DNA of 64,000 nucleotides from Brugia malayi (taxonomy: Eukaryota; Nematoda; Chromadorea; Rhabditida; Onchocercidae): assembly GCF_000002995.4 (NCBI RefSeq), contig NW_025062478.1, forward strand, positions 7,664,001-7,728,000, written 5' to 3'. The notes beneath the pieces were generated by a model. That model saw only the letters and a program-made list of their open reading frames with translations, had not been told where the DNA came from and ran no database searches. The position numbers were made by a program, and so were the translations under genes. How positions within the stretch are numbered: the stretch's first letter is position 1; the number at the start of each line of letters is the position of its first letter. This document shows positions 43,303 through 58,300 of this stretch, in pieces.

Positions 43303-46300
43303 ATGTGGAGGTCATGCTTCGACTCGCTCTTATTCGTTCTTCTGTTTTCTTTCTTATGCTCACCCGATTCTGGTCAGAAACTAGACCTTTTCGATGATGA
43401 CTCAAGGTAACATCTGCAAATATAACTTGTTGGCAGAATTTGCATTTTGTTGGAGACAAATGTCTCCTATTTTGGATAAGAAATGATTTTAAGTTTAAAA
43501 TCCAATTTGCCACGCCATTTCCAGATCTCGCCTTGTAATGCTTGATGGTAATCTGTATTTTCATGCTGGGCGACAAAAAAACATATCGTTCATGGCTGGT
43601 ACTGATGGCTCAATTTATTTTGGCGAGAAAAATCTCAACTTATTGCCAGAGTTGGTACGTTTACTTCCTTCACAAAACACTTCCTAAGCTTTCTTCAGAT
43701 TGTATTTGAATAATCGACGGTTTCTAACATATGACTTTTATTTTAGACTGAATTTGAAGTCGTGAAGGAGGAAATCGACAAGACAAAGGTTTGCTATCCT
43801 CTTCATTACTATCTCATCCAAAAGCAGATTATTGCATATTCATAGCTAATTGTTCCAGACCAATTTATTCGTTTAGGGCCGCGTTCATCAGCTCATAAAA
43901 ATGGCTGATTTATTCAAACAACAGATTAAATTAAAAAGTGGCGATGTTGCATCCCTGAACAGAAAAGTTAGTTAATCTTTCACACTTAAAATCAGATTTA
44001 AAACTCTTTATTGGTTTAAAGAATTCGAGGGAAGCTTTAATTAAACAGCAAATGATCAATTAGATCAATTAAGTGTGCTTACTTCATCTATTATACAAGC
44101 GTTATGATGCAAACTACTTGTTTATACACATTTGTATTGACCAACTACTGATTTTCAAATACATCACTAATGTTTTATCACAATACGATATCAAAAAATC
44201 TGAGAAGATTACTTGACAAAATGTTTGCAACGAATAAAGGTTCTGTTCAAACTTGGAAGAAAAGAAAGAAACTGTCGTTGTGAAAGATGAAAGAGATAAG
44301 TGGAAGAAATTGAATGAACGAATTGGAATGAACATTTCTGAAGTGTGAATGTCTTTTTCTTACCACTTCCACATGAAAGTTTCTTGCTGAATAAGGAACC
44401 AATTAAATAAAATTCTAAATCACATAGAAAAAATCCTAGAAATATGTAATAAACAGAGGACTACACGTAATTTCACTGTACTTTGTTGACTCTAATACAT
44501 AGGACAATCAATTAAAAAATTAGTGCAATAAAGTAAGTTTTCAAGGCTACTTCGTCACAGAATTTCATTATCTTTCGACTTATTTCACTTGAAAATATTT
44601 TCATCAAAACTGAGAAAGTGTTCGAACATTTTCATAACTGTACTATTCTTTACTTCCAATAGTGGAATAATCACTTAACTATAGAAATTAAGTGAACTTT
44701 TTGGCAAACGGCGCAATAACCACTTATTCTTCTAAATTTCTAAACGCAGTCTGCATTTGTTCTAATAATTCATCATAATCTTTTTTAATTTTTTGCTCAC
44801 CATCCTTGACTGGATCTTTGAATTTCATAGACGATAGCTCGTACATAATATCACTCATGTGATCACGAATTATTGCCCAGGTAATCTTATTTTCAGCTTG
44901 TGCTGTTGATTCCACAGCATGTTTTGCTAGATCATAGAAAGCAATCATGTTTTTCAGCATTCCCACCGTTTTGTAGAATGGACAGAATCGGTCATAGGGT
45001 GTGTATCCGTTTTGTTGCAAAAAGTCGTCTTTGATCAACTTAGCTACTTCTAGGGTAATTTTGTCCGACTCAGCTAATGAAGCTTTACCCACTAATTGTA
45101 CAATTTCGGACAAGTCCTCTTCTTCTTGAAGAATTTCCTTGCATGTTGTACGTAGGGCAACAAATTCTGGGAAATTTTTGTCATAATATTCATCCAGTGC
45201 TCTCATATATTTGCTGTATGATATTAGCCAATTAATGGATGGAAAGTGTTTGCGCTGCGCCAGTTTCTTGTCTAATCCCCAGAACACTTGAACAATACCA
45301 AGAGTAGCCGAGGTAACTGGATCAGCAAAATCACCACCAGGTGGTGAAACAGCACCCACAATAGTAACCGATCCTTCACGTTCTGGACTTCCGAGGCACT
45401 TTACTTTACCGGCTCGTTCATAGAACGATGCCAGACGAGCAGCCAAATATGCCGGGTATCCAGAATCGGCAGGCATTTCACCCAAACGACCAGAAATTTC
45501 ACGAAGAGCTTCGGCCCACCGTGATGTAGAATCAGCCATCATTGAAACATTTAGACCCATGTCACGAAAATATTCAGCAAGCGTAATGCCGGTGTAAATC
45601 GATGCTTCGCGTGCAGCTACAGGCATATTTGATGTGTTAGCGACCAAAGTTGTACGCTTCATAATTGATGTAGTGACACCGTTGACTTCCATAGTTAGTT
45701 CTGGAAAGTCACGCAGTACTTCCGACATTTCATTACCTCGTTCACCACATCCAACATAAATGATGGCATCAGAATTGGAGAATTTGGATAATGATTGTGA
45801 AATAACAGTTTTACCACAGCCGAATGCTCCTGGAACAGCAGTAGTACCACCTTGAACACAAGGGAACATTGCATCCAGAACACGTTGACCACACAGTAAG
45901 GGAAAGTTAGCTGCCAATTTTTCAGCACACGGACGTGGCTGGCGCACAGGCCAGATCTGAAGCATTGTGAATTTGGATTTTTCACCAGCAAATTCAGTTT
46001 CCAACACAACATCAGTAACGCGATATTCACCAGCTGCTGCTATATACGTAATTGTGCCACACGCTATTGGTGGAAGCATTATTCGGTGGTTGATGAGGAC
46101 GTTTTCACGCACAAAACCGATTGTATCACCACCCGTAATGTGATCACCAACAGTGAGTTTACGATTTGGTTCAAACTCCCAAACTGCATCACGTGAAAGC
46201 ACGTTAACATTAACACCTTTGGGAATATAAATGGATTGTGTTAGTTCTAAAATATCTTTCAAGGGTCGTTGAATACCATCGAAAATGGAACCCATAATGC

Positions 46301-49300
46301 CGGGTCCTAGTTCTACTGACAATGGTTTACCGGTCCGAAGTACAGGATCACCTATTGCTACCGCTGAGGTATCTTCATAAACTTGAATCGTAGCATAATC
46401 ACCTTCCAAACGGATAATTTCACCAACCAATTCAGAATGCCCAACACGTACCAGCTCGTACATTGCTGAACCGGCCATTTTCTCGGCTGTTACGACAGGC
46501 CCGGAAACACCGTAAACAAAGCCATAGGAGCTCTCTTTAGCATCTTCCATCAATTTAGTAGTCGGTGGCATTTTATTTCTCACAATGAATTCCTGGAATG
46601 TGAATAGAGATCAGACAAAAATAGAAAAACTAAAATCGATGTATAAAACCAAAGCAACTGTCTTCTATACTTATAGAATTTATTATGCAAACAATCATTT
46701 AAAAAAAAATGTGCCAACACCAAGAATTTTAACTTAGCTGCTTCCTAAGCAAGTATCTTTAAAAATAAAAGACACTTGACAAAGTATATAAGTTTCTCTA
46801 TGGTTCCATTTAGAATCAGGCAAGATATGACATGTTCGTACGCGATTCATAATCGCTAGCTAAATATTATTTAAACGTTTAGTTGCAATGTGAAAGTAAG
46901 TAGTTTCAAATATTAGAAATGTTCTCGGTAGTGTTAAACAATGAGAGGATGCAATGATTATATTTTTGATTGAATGGGGTAATGATGAAATTTCATAAAC
47001 ACAGACAGCAAATGTAAATAATCTCTCTAGTATTCATTTACAATAGACTGAGGTTTATAAACTGTCTTTCTACTACAGTAACTTTTCCAAACAGTCATTT
47101 CTATTTCTTCCACAAACTGCAAACTACGATTCTGTAAGGCACGTTATTGATTGTAATCAGTATATGTACATAATAGAAAAATAAGTTGGAATCAGTCGGA
47201 TACATTGAAGAAGAAAAGAAATGGAGACGAAAATTAGTAGTTAAGCATTAATTTAGACGACTGTTTGAGAAGAGATTAGTCAGCGGTACAAGTGCTGTGC
47301 AGGATAATGAAGTGGTAAAATGTATGAATGGCTAGTGATGATAGTTCGGCTTAAGAAACCTCCTTGTTAATAGCTTCACCACACAGTTATTTACCCAACA
47401 CAAAAACAAAGTAAGGGAAGATGGGTGACACAGCGACAGCGTCATCAAGTCAAGGTGACAACAATCGCTACACTGTTCTCTGTTCTTTTGATAAATGGTT
47501 TTCAGACAATCGTCCCAGGATTGATCTTCAGATATTATAGCTGTAAATTATTTTAAAAAGTTTTGAAAAACTCAAGTAAACGATATGACATTTTGTTCCA
47601 AATTTGCAGCAAAAGTCGATATTAGTAATACGAAAAAATTGAGAGAAGAAATACTATTGGAACTGGAAAAAAGATATATCGATTAGGCCCTGTTATTGAC
47701 TTTCACAAAGAGCTCGAAGCATATGACCATAGGGATGAGCAGCTTCATATTTGGGAAACGTGAAATATCGATCAAACAAAGTTGACAGAGAATATTGTCC
47801 GTGAACTAAAATTAATTCCTAATAACAGAAAAAAGTAGAATTCTCGCAGGGCGACACTTTCAAATCTTTAGATAGCAGATATCATAAAACGCCTGGAACT
47901 AAGCAACTCAAAAAAGAAAGACGGAAGCGGACGGAAGTTTCGAAATTTGTTAACTGCACTAAAGTCTCATATAGCACTGTTGGATAATCGTTTGAAGAAG
48001 GATGAATGTAGCGACAATCCGTGCAGGAATGGCGCAACATGCATCGATCTGTACAATAAATTTATGTGCATATGTCCATCTCATTTTGAGGTATTTCTAT
48101 AATTTTGTCTGATATTCGGAGCAAGCAATTATTTCTAAAGGAAGATAGTCGTATATTTGTTGATGAATTAATTGTAAGACATGCTTTTCTTTAGACAAGT
48201 CTAGCCTCAAAAAATTGGAAAATTTTTACTTACAACAGAAGTTTTCTAAATTTAAAGTCTAAGAAATGGCTAAGTTTGGATGCAAATTGTTAAACATTTA
48301 GGGTGAAACATGTGAAAACCGTGTAAACGAATGCAGCATTTATCAAGGGACACCTGCTGGATGTCAAAATAACGCATCTTGCATCTTGAACGCGGACGGA
48401 TTTCAGTGAGTATTTCAAGAAATTAAGGAACTGCAGACTGTTTTGCCTCATACTACGTTCGTAAATAGTTTTCGGTTGTGCATTTATGTTACATTCTGTA
48501 AATTAACATGATATCTACAAGTGTTACTATTCCAAAAAGTTTTACCGTTACAAAATTGTTTTAACCGAAGAGGGAGGACTGATAAAGATATAAACGACTG
48601 AACCAGATGTTAAAACGAATTTTTTGATTTAAATTTAGGTTACTTAGTGGAATTCTTCTTTATCATAAAACCTTTTATTTTGATATGGTTTTTTAAGTTG
48701 TGTATGTCAACAAGGCTTTCACGGAGCTCTGTGTCAGTTGCGAGCAACAGCATGTGAATTTTCACTGGATTTATGTGGCCCAGCTGGACACTGCATACCA
48801 ACTCAACCAGATCCAGAAACCAATGAAGTAGGTACTAACTAACAACTTCAACGTTGGGTGTTTTCCGAATAAATTAAAGATTTTCAAATAGGCAGAAAGG
48901 CAGAAGATTTTCAAACGACAGTAAATATGTAAATGAAGTAGAATTTTTCTAAAACCTGATTTTTCCTATATTAAGCCTGGTTACCGTTGTCTTTGTGAGT
49001 GGGGATATCGTTCGTCCGCTGATAGAAACAATCCAGTTTGTGAAGACGTAAATGAGTGTGAGTCAAACCCATGTTATCCAGGAACAACTTGTATCAATTT
49101 GCCTGGTTCCTTTAAGTGTGCTGGTTGTCCGCCGGGCATGACAGGTAATGAATTTGTAAGTCATAAACAATTACGACAATAATAAGTTTACTGATGATAG
49201 TGTATTTTCATGCATTTATTTCTATCAGTTACGAAATAGAATAATAGTTTTCACAGATATAATTTTACAAGTATAGAAAGTAAATATTGATATTGACTCT

Positions 49301-52300
49301 TTTTTGCGTTTTTTACAGCACATAATGAGATATAAGGGTCCATATAATAAAGTTTGAGTCAGAATACGACATCATAATAGATATATAATTGATGACACTG
49401 AAACAATTTCTGAATTATCATAAACTCGTAACAACCAAAACCTAGATAAAATAATGATAACTGCATATATGTATACTGTTAGAAGTTAATTTATCAGCAA
49501 CAACCAAGTCGACTGAAATTGAAATAAAATAATTATACAAACAATAAGCTGACGTCAGTGATAATTAGGGAATGGGATGATTTGTTTGGATGTTGATGAA
49601 TGCGCAAGTGAGGACCTGGAAACTTGTTCCAAGGATCCGCCAGTGAAATGTATCAATACTATTGGCTCCTATGAATGTGCATCATGTCCTCCCGGTTTGT
49701 TCTGTAAACAGTTGATATTAATAGTGCACTATGGAGTTTAAATTATTGTAATTTAATTAAATTTGTATCATTCAACCGAGATGTATGTCGTATTATTGCC
49801 ATAATTGCAGGCTATAAGGGTAATGGTCACATTTGTAAGAAGCAAAGTCCATGTGAGTTATCTCCATGTCATCCAAAGGCCAAATGTTATAATATGGGCA
49901 TGAGCTCATTAAATGAAGAAGGTTTTCGTTGTGAATGTCCTCTTGGAATGATTGGTGACGGAATCGGTACTGAGGGTTGTTACCATTCAAATGTTACGCT
50001 TTGCCGAGCCGACACATGCTATAACCAAGGAACGTGCCAGGTTAGAATGTTGAAACTTTTGAAATCAAGTTAAAGTGTAAAGAAATATGGTAAATGGGTT
50101 CAAAATTGCACTATTCGGAATATTTGAAAAAGTGTGAGAGGAATTGCAAATTTAAAAACTTCTTTACTAGTCGAAAATATTTTCCTCAAACTACTTTTTA
50201 AATATGAAATTTGGGAAACGAACCGTGTATACATATAAATTCTATTTCAGATAATCTCTGAGGAAGCATATAAATGTCACTGTAAATGGGGCTACGTTGG
50301 CAAACGGTGCGAACTAGCCACTGCTTGTTTAAGTAATATATGTCGAAGTCGTGGTGAATGTTTAGTTAAAAAAGATGGTTCATTTGAATGCGTATGCTTA
50401 AAGGGTTATTATGGTCCAACATGCGAATATGAGGAAGACGGTTTGTTTTCTAACAAAGTTCAATTCGGTTCTTTTTGTTTTGGAGGTTTACATGCTCAGT
50501 CTTAATATTTTAGGTTGTGGTGGTCACATAATAAATGAGACTGGTGTAATTAAATATCCGGACTGGACATGGTATCACTTTGGTCGCAACAAAACATGTG
50601 AATGGATCATTATAGTTAACGAACTAAATAAAGCATGTTCTATGTTTTTTACAGCTACCAGTGTATTACATGTGATAGATTAAAATTTTCTTACTTATGG
50701 CTAAAGAACATTACATATTTAGATAACTAAAGTTGTTGTCTATTGTAATGACTTGTAAAAAAGAAAAAAACACACAACAATGGTGTTTTAAGGTGATCGA
50801 AATAAACTTCACAAGTTTTCATTTGCCAACTAGATCAGCAACATGTGCCATGGCTGACGCAAACGTTACCTTACGCGATGGAGAACATGCAAACAGTCCA
50901 TTAGTTGGTGTATTTTGTGGTCCAAGAGGATCTACCACTGTGAATTGTCCTTTGTTTATCTTTTAATATCTGAATTTTAATTTAAAGCTTTTCTTTTGTT
51001 TTCTTACTTTATCCTTTTTTTTGCCATATATTTGTTGCTTTTTAAGGTCCCGGTTTCTCGTCCAATTTATTTTTCATCGAATAAGGCGTATATTGCGTTT
51101 GTTTCTGGTAAAAGTAGTATTGGAACTGGTAACTTTGCACTGCACTGGAGGACTGTTGAAAAAAGTTTGTTACTTTACATTACTATATGTCAGTCTAACT
51201 TATTTCCCAGATTTTTCTCTGCCAAGATTTCATTTATGGAAATTTTGAAGAATGTGGTGAACGAATCTATAGCGACGATGGTCAAATATCACTTTATGGT
51301 TATAAAAGAAGCGAAATTTGCCAATGGCATGTTTCTGTTGATCCAAAAATGCACATTGAAATTACCGTGGAGCCGATGAAACTTGCATCAGGCGATATTC
51401 GGAATTGTTCAGTCAACTCGCTGGAGGTGAATTATCATTTCCTTTACTATATTACTTTCAATTTGCTAAGATTTTAATTTTCGACAAAGTTTAAACCAAT
51501 TTGAAATTTAGCTCTTTGATGGTCTCGAAATTGACGAAACCGAACGTATATTGCATCTATGCAGTAGTGAGACTACACGAACTTTGGTGCGTACTACACT
51601 GCCGTACTTTACAGCTTACTTCAGGAGCAATTATCCGGCTGATTTCCCAGAAGAACATTGTGAGCTTTTTTTTTGTCTACTATTTAGAAAATTAATCTCT
51701 TTTTTAAAATAATGCATGCTCATAAATTTCTTTTTCAGGTGATGGTGACTCTCTCTGTAGTCGTGGTTTCACTATACATTATCGAACTATTAAACGTATG
51801 TCTATCAAATGATTCATTGTTTAAGTCCTATTATTTCTTACGAAATTTCTTGCTTCGGATAAAAAAATGATTCAGTAACACAGAGCTGAAACCATTCATC
51901 ATTCAATTTTTAGTTGACAAAGACTGTGGAGGTACAATTTTACCTGATGCCGATAATGCCTTTGAAGGTTATATTCAGTCACCAAATTATGGTTTTAATT
52001 ATTTCCCAAATTTGGATTGCCTATGGCTCCTTGACGCTTCAGCTGTCGCTAATGTAAGTTCAGTAAGTAACTTTTTACCATGTATAATTTGGTCTGAGAA
52101 GTTATGTAAATATTAAGAAATATCAGTCAAATACTAATTCTTTCCAGGCCTACGATGCAAAAGTGATAAAAGTGGAAATTGTTGATTTAGATATACCCTC
52201 TGCTCCTGCAAGATCTATCAAGGGTAAATTCAGCTGCATATAAATTTTTATACATAAACTTTTTATTCCATCATTATGTTTTTCTTTTTCGTTTTTAATT

Positions 52301-55300
52301 TGATTAATATCTATTTCGGTCATTTGGAACACTGTTATAACGAATTCCAGAAACGTCTCATTTTCGTCTTTCGTTTTCGGAATCAACCGCTCCAAATCAG
52401 CGCTTAGTGAATCTTATAAGACCGTGTCGTTTTGATCATATTACTGTAAGCATTCATAATTATGACAATTCATTTTATATGTCTGTCAGTAATTTATTTG
52501 ATTTTCATGGTTTCACGGCAGTTTTCTAGTAGGCATCTTATGCTATGACCGTTTTTGGGATAACTTTTAATTAAATGTTTTTCTTCTACTTTTTCAAATG
52601 GACGATTAGATTAACACCTCTTCTGCTCAGATTCAGATCTTTTCGGTCGTGAATACCGAGCACGTAGATCTCTCAGCAATAAGTTTTGGTGGATGCTTAA
52701 CTTTTAACTGAGAGAACTGGGAAAATATAGTGACTTGTATTTCAAGAACATCTAGAGGAAGGGAAGCGTGCCTACGGCAACTAATTTACGAGTCAAGTAA
52801 GCTAGTGATGACTCAAGGGCTCAAAAAATAATACATAAAAGTGTTCACGGCTTGATATAAGATAAATAACTCTTTTGAGAATTGTCGAGCTTTATTGATA
52901 CCAGGAATTTCTTCCTTTTTTTTCAGTCTGGAAGAAAAAGAACACAGAAATGACTTGCTCGCTTATTAAGTGAAGTGAAGCAGAATATGTATAATTCAGT
53001 TTTTAATTAGCTTTGTGACAATTTGTGTACTCCAATATATGACACTTAGTTTTAAGTACATTACAGTTCAGAAATGGTGAAGATACATCACATCCTATAC
53101 TCGGACGTTACTGTAACGGTAGGCTACCCGAAGGTCCGATCGTATCATCAGGACCAAAAATGGTTATACAGTTCCACTCGAATCAGTCCATTAATGGAAA
53201 GGGATTTAAGATTCATTATTCTGCGGGTACACTTTGATTTTATTCCATTCAATTTATGATTTTGATAATGAACAAAAAATAACTAATATCAGTAATTCCA
53301 TCATTATTAAGTGCTTGCTCCTGAATGTGGTATTTGTTCGTCGGTCTAGTTGCTGATTAGGACTTCGTGTTTTAGCTGCCTGAGCATTAAATTATTGCTA
53401 GGCTATTTTCAGTTGGTCGGAAGAAAGTTGTCTCTGTAAATTAAAAAAATAATTTTCAGCATGTGAGAAGCATTTTACATCATCGAATGGAACTATTCAA
53501 AGTTCTAATTATCCGAATGGTAGTACTCAACCATTTAAATGCACCTATGTTATTGATGCTGAAAAAACGAAAGCGATAAGACTGAAATTTAATTTCATTG
53601 GGCTAAATACGGATATTAAGACATGCTTTTATGATGTCACTAAACATAATCTATTGGAAGACTATGTCGAAGTTAGTTTTGCCACAAATTATTTGGATTC
53701 ATTTGAACAAAATCAAATTAAAAAAAATCCAAAAGAATTGTGTAGAAGTTTTACTGATAGCTTTGTCTTTCTTGATTTTACTCGTTAATTTCATTTGAAT
53801 AAAAGAAAATATCACACAACAACGGCAAAAGCAAGAATACCGTGCTATGTGAATGTATGTCTACTGATAGTCAGTATCACTGACAGAAATATTTGAAAAG
53901 AAATATAGATCTTATAAGAAGCGATCAGTGTAGACCATTTCTTGAATTAAGCTATTCAATGGAGGTGTCTGCACTTTTACGATTCGAGACTTTCTGACCA
54001 GATTGTGCCTAATGGTTAAGTATGCATAAAACAGTCCAAATGTATTTGATATGTGTAAAAAAAAAAAAGAATTTTGGGTCTTTTGAGTAATGGTGTGTTA
54101 TCAGTGGTTTATTTAAAATACTTCGAAAGCTAAAACTTTTCAGGTTAAAGTTTCAAAGATATTTTACTTAAAATTTTGTTGCATCATTTAATTATTTATA
54201 AATTTAAAAAACATTTAGTTTTCTGGTGGCCATGATTCACACGATCAGATCAATAAACGATACGTTTGCGCACGGTATCCATTCGTTGCACCTGACGGAG
54301 AAATGGTATATTTTTTTCAAATTTCTTACAAATCTCATAGTATTCACGATCATCAGTTTTTCAGGTAACAAGTGCTTCAAGGTCATTGAGAATCACATTA
54401 AGTTCAAGCGGTATTAGTAATAAAGGCATACTTTTCTTATACGAGCAATTTGATGTCGGTAAGATATTTGCACTTGGTAAACTTGTATGTACAAATATAA
54501 TATATTAATATGTTAAATTACTTGTTAAATCACTTTTCCCCTAATTTCCTGACTAGCTTAAATTAAAATATAAATTTTTAAAAAAATAATGCCTGTTGAA
54601 TTAAGTTACGATTCAAAATAAGCATGCCAGCAGCGTATTTTCTGTTTCATTGAAGGTTGCGGTGGCATATTTGAGGGAGAATCAGGCCAAATAACAAGTC
54701 CGAATTATCCGGAAAAGTATCTGGCGCATATGTACTGTATATATGTGATTAGCACACCGGTATACTTAACGTTCCTTAACTCAATTTCGAAATATGATTG
54801 AATATTTCAAACAAAATTTTCGAAAGATTTCCATAATTTGATTCATTTAAAGAATAAACGAATTCGGCTAACATTTGAAGTGTTTGAATTAGAAGTTGTA
54901 CCGAGTCGAGAAGACTGCTCTTTTGACAGCATCGAAATATATGACACTTATGTAAATGATGATGATCATAGCGAATTACATGGAAGGTATGCAATGTTTC
55001 GTAAGAACTTAGTGATCAAAAATTACCTATTTAACCTAAGAATATAACTTTCGTAACCTTACTGATTCGTTATTTAATTTGATAAAACCTCGTATCCTTT
55101 CATGTCTACAGCAAAACAATTCTTTTGAGATACTGTGGCACGTTACTTCCGCCTCCAATTTTATCTACCGGAAATCGACTAACCATTGTATTCAAAAGTG
55201 ATCGATCAGTTAATGGCGCTGGCTTTATGGCCAAATGGCAAATTGTTGATGATAAGGTAGGTTATATTGTATGGGTCCATCTGCCTTTTATAATTGCTTC

Positions 55301-58300
55301 AGAATAATCAGCTCTTTTTCGATTTATTTTTAACAGAAATTTATCTGGTTTTTTCAAATAAATTTTTTTTGAATTTCTGCTTTTTGATCATACAACAGAA
55401 AACAAATCCATTTAATGAAATCAGTTCAGTTATATCCAATGATTCTGTGGGAGCGTATAATTTTTATATTTACAGATTGATTGCCACAGAACATACACAG
55501 CCACAAGCGGTAGAATAATAATTCATGCTGAGACGGAGATGAAATTTGTGCAATGTGACTATCAAATTGCGGTAGGTCAATTGATGCCGTTTTTGAAGAC
55601 TTGATTTTCATTTCAACAAACGTCAATACAAAAAATGTTCTTCTTTGGGATATGTATCTTCATAATTCGTAATTATAGTTGCAATCCTCGAAACGAATTC
55701 TTCTTCGGTTTGAAAATTTGTCAGCTCCTTGCGACGAAGGAACATTGATGCTAAGGTAGTGGAAGAATTTCATCAAATTTATCATTTTTGAAGACTGTTT
55801 TGAAAATTAGTGCTATAAATTTGTATGTCTTTTTTTACCTGAAAATTTTATTCCAAATCTGAAATAAATATCATTATTTAAGAAATGGAGTGAATGAACA
55901 ATCTCCTGGGTTTGGTGGGCTTTTCCGAGATTCCGAAATATGTGATGATCATCCCGTTAGGGAACTGCGATCTCAAGGCAATCGTGTGTTTATGCGTTTA
56001 ACGACGAGAAATGCACCTTCAGTGATGTTCACTATTTACTACCAGCAAATTGATTCTGGCTAGTCATTATTTTAATTTTTGACAAAAATTTAAAGTGCAG
56101 CAGCATTTTTATGATTTTTTCGCATTTTGGCTTGAACAAGCTCAGTTAAAGTATTTTATCTTTTGAAATAACAGGATCAGAAACTTTGCAGATTGTGGGG
56201 GACGTTTAGTCGGTTTCAATGGTGCCTTATCAGCCCCACAATATCCGTTGAAAGATTCGCGAACTCTGAATTGTGATTGGCACATTCATGTTGCAGCAGG
56301 TTCTAATATGCATAAAGGAAAAAATAATCTGAAATTTTATTCGAACATTTCAAAATTTTCGTATGTTTTACAGGTAATCGAGTGCGTTTCACGATTACAG
56401 TGCTTGATGATTTGAATTCAGCTGATTCCAATGGCTTTTGTTCTTCATTTGCACCAAATTATATTGATGTTTGTTGTACTTTTCGTTTCCAATATGGTGC
56501 TATATTGTGATAGAAAATTTCTGTAAATTTTATATATAGCTTGGTGAGAAGTAATTATTCTTTAAAAAAGGTCAAATCTGGAAACTTGATTTTATGCTAA
56601 TTGATGATGGTACATTAAGGTTGCCGAAGGTTCCTCGGCATCTGCACGCATACTAAGGCGTTATTGCAAAAAAGAAATCTCGTTGTCATCTGTTGATTCT
56701 GAGAAGAACGAATTAACAATTCGATATCGTCAGCATGGTGGCACTCATTTTGGTTCACTTTTTGGGTTTCTCGCTCATTATACTACTGGTTAGGTTTCTA
56801 AATTCATTTATTAATTTCAGTTACATTGAAGCAACTTCAGTAGTTTTCATATAGTTGCAATCATTTTGCGCCGGTTCAAGGTATATCTGGAAATAATTTA
56901 TGCCGATTGTTTTGAGAATACTTTTTAGTTTTCAGAGGTGTATTTATAAAATACAATAATGAGCAAAGTATTACTTTATGTGTTCATTATTAATTGTATA
57001 GCAATTAACTATCTGAATATTTCATATGATATTACAGTATGCAATCAAATTTTGTTGTTTGGTCAACATGGTATCCTTCAAAGTCCAGGTTATCCAGAAC
57101 AAACTCTTGAAAATCGTTTCTGCAAATGGCGGATACAAACGACAAAAGGGAATCGGATACGACTGATGTTCCATTTTTTTAGGATTACAGAATCAAATGC
57201 TCGTTTTACATCAACTTGTCTTATCAATTATCTTGAAGTAAATTTTTCGTTCAGTTTCCAAAAATCTTTACTAAATTGGAACATTTATTTGTGCTGTTGG
57301 TTTAAATTTATTAAAGTATTTAGAAAGAATCAATGTTAGAATTTTTTACCAGTTTTGCTGAATAAGCGGACGACCAAATGCACTTGCTGAACAAGTTAAT
57401 TGAATTTTTAAACTGTTTTTCTAGAATGTTTTCAAAAGTTCTTATTTGAGAAATTTGCTTTTTTAATCATTTTCTTTAGTTAGGAAATGTATTTCGGATC
57501 ACCGTTTGACTTCACATTATCATTAAATGAGATCAAAACTTTTAAAGTGTTATGTAATTTAAAAGTTAATGTTGAAAATTTCAGTTATCATTTTTAGTTT
57601 GGTGAAAACCAGATACTAGAATCCTCAATAACAATTGGTGGTCAACAAAATCACACAAAAACAACGCGAAAATTCTGTGACCATATCGGCAAACCGGTTT
57701 GGATTTTAACCGAAAATGAAGTAGTTGATATTACATTTTCTTCAAAAACTGAACCCGAGAATCACTTCTGGCTTTCATGGTCAAATGAAGGTATCTTTAA
57801 ATAATAATAATAATAATTAATAATTAATATCGTTTTATAATTGTTTTATAATTGGGATTTTAATTTTCCTTCAATTATATGTCAATTGTTTGTAATAATC
57901 AAAATGGCTTATCGACTATTAACATGTTGCTAACTATTAATGTACTAAGATATGGGAACAGTTTAAGTACTCGAAATAGGAAGATAAAAAACTGAAATAA
58001 AGCAAGAACTCAAAACAATTTGCAAAATTCTTTAGGTTGTGGTGGTGATATTACTTCACCAACAACTGTAATTGTTCATGTCGAAAAACTAGCAAATAAT
58101 TCAAAAATCTATGAATGCATATGGAAAATAGTTGCACCGATCGGAATGCGAGTGCTGTTTTATATCAAGAAACTGTCAATATTTGAAATTGCTGAAGATT
58201 GTAATGAAAGTGATAGCGAAAATTTCAGCGGTCTTGCTGTAAGTACAGCCAATATTATGTTTTAATTAATCAGACAAGAAATAAGTCCAGAAAAGATGCT

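Noticed and set aside
43271..43576. 101-codon minus-strand open frame opposite the first cubilin exons
   Set aside because: The opposite strand has a signal peptide and cubilin N-terminal similarity with matching splice sites; the antisense frame has no recognisable feature.
44339..44347. Apparent stop codon ending a short gene after codons for GMNISE
   Set aside because: The GTGTGA here fits a donor, and the next exon at 47872 continues in phase with the order of domains seen in cubilin.
45695..46030. 111-codon open frame on the minus strand inside the V-ATPase gene
   Set aside because: It is an out-of-frame shadow of the well-conserved subunit A coding sequence.
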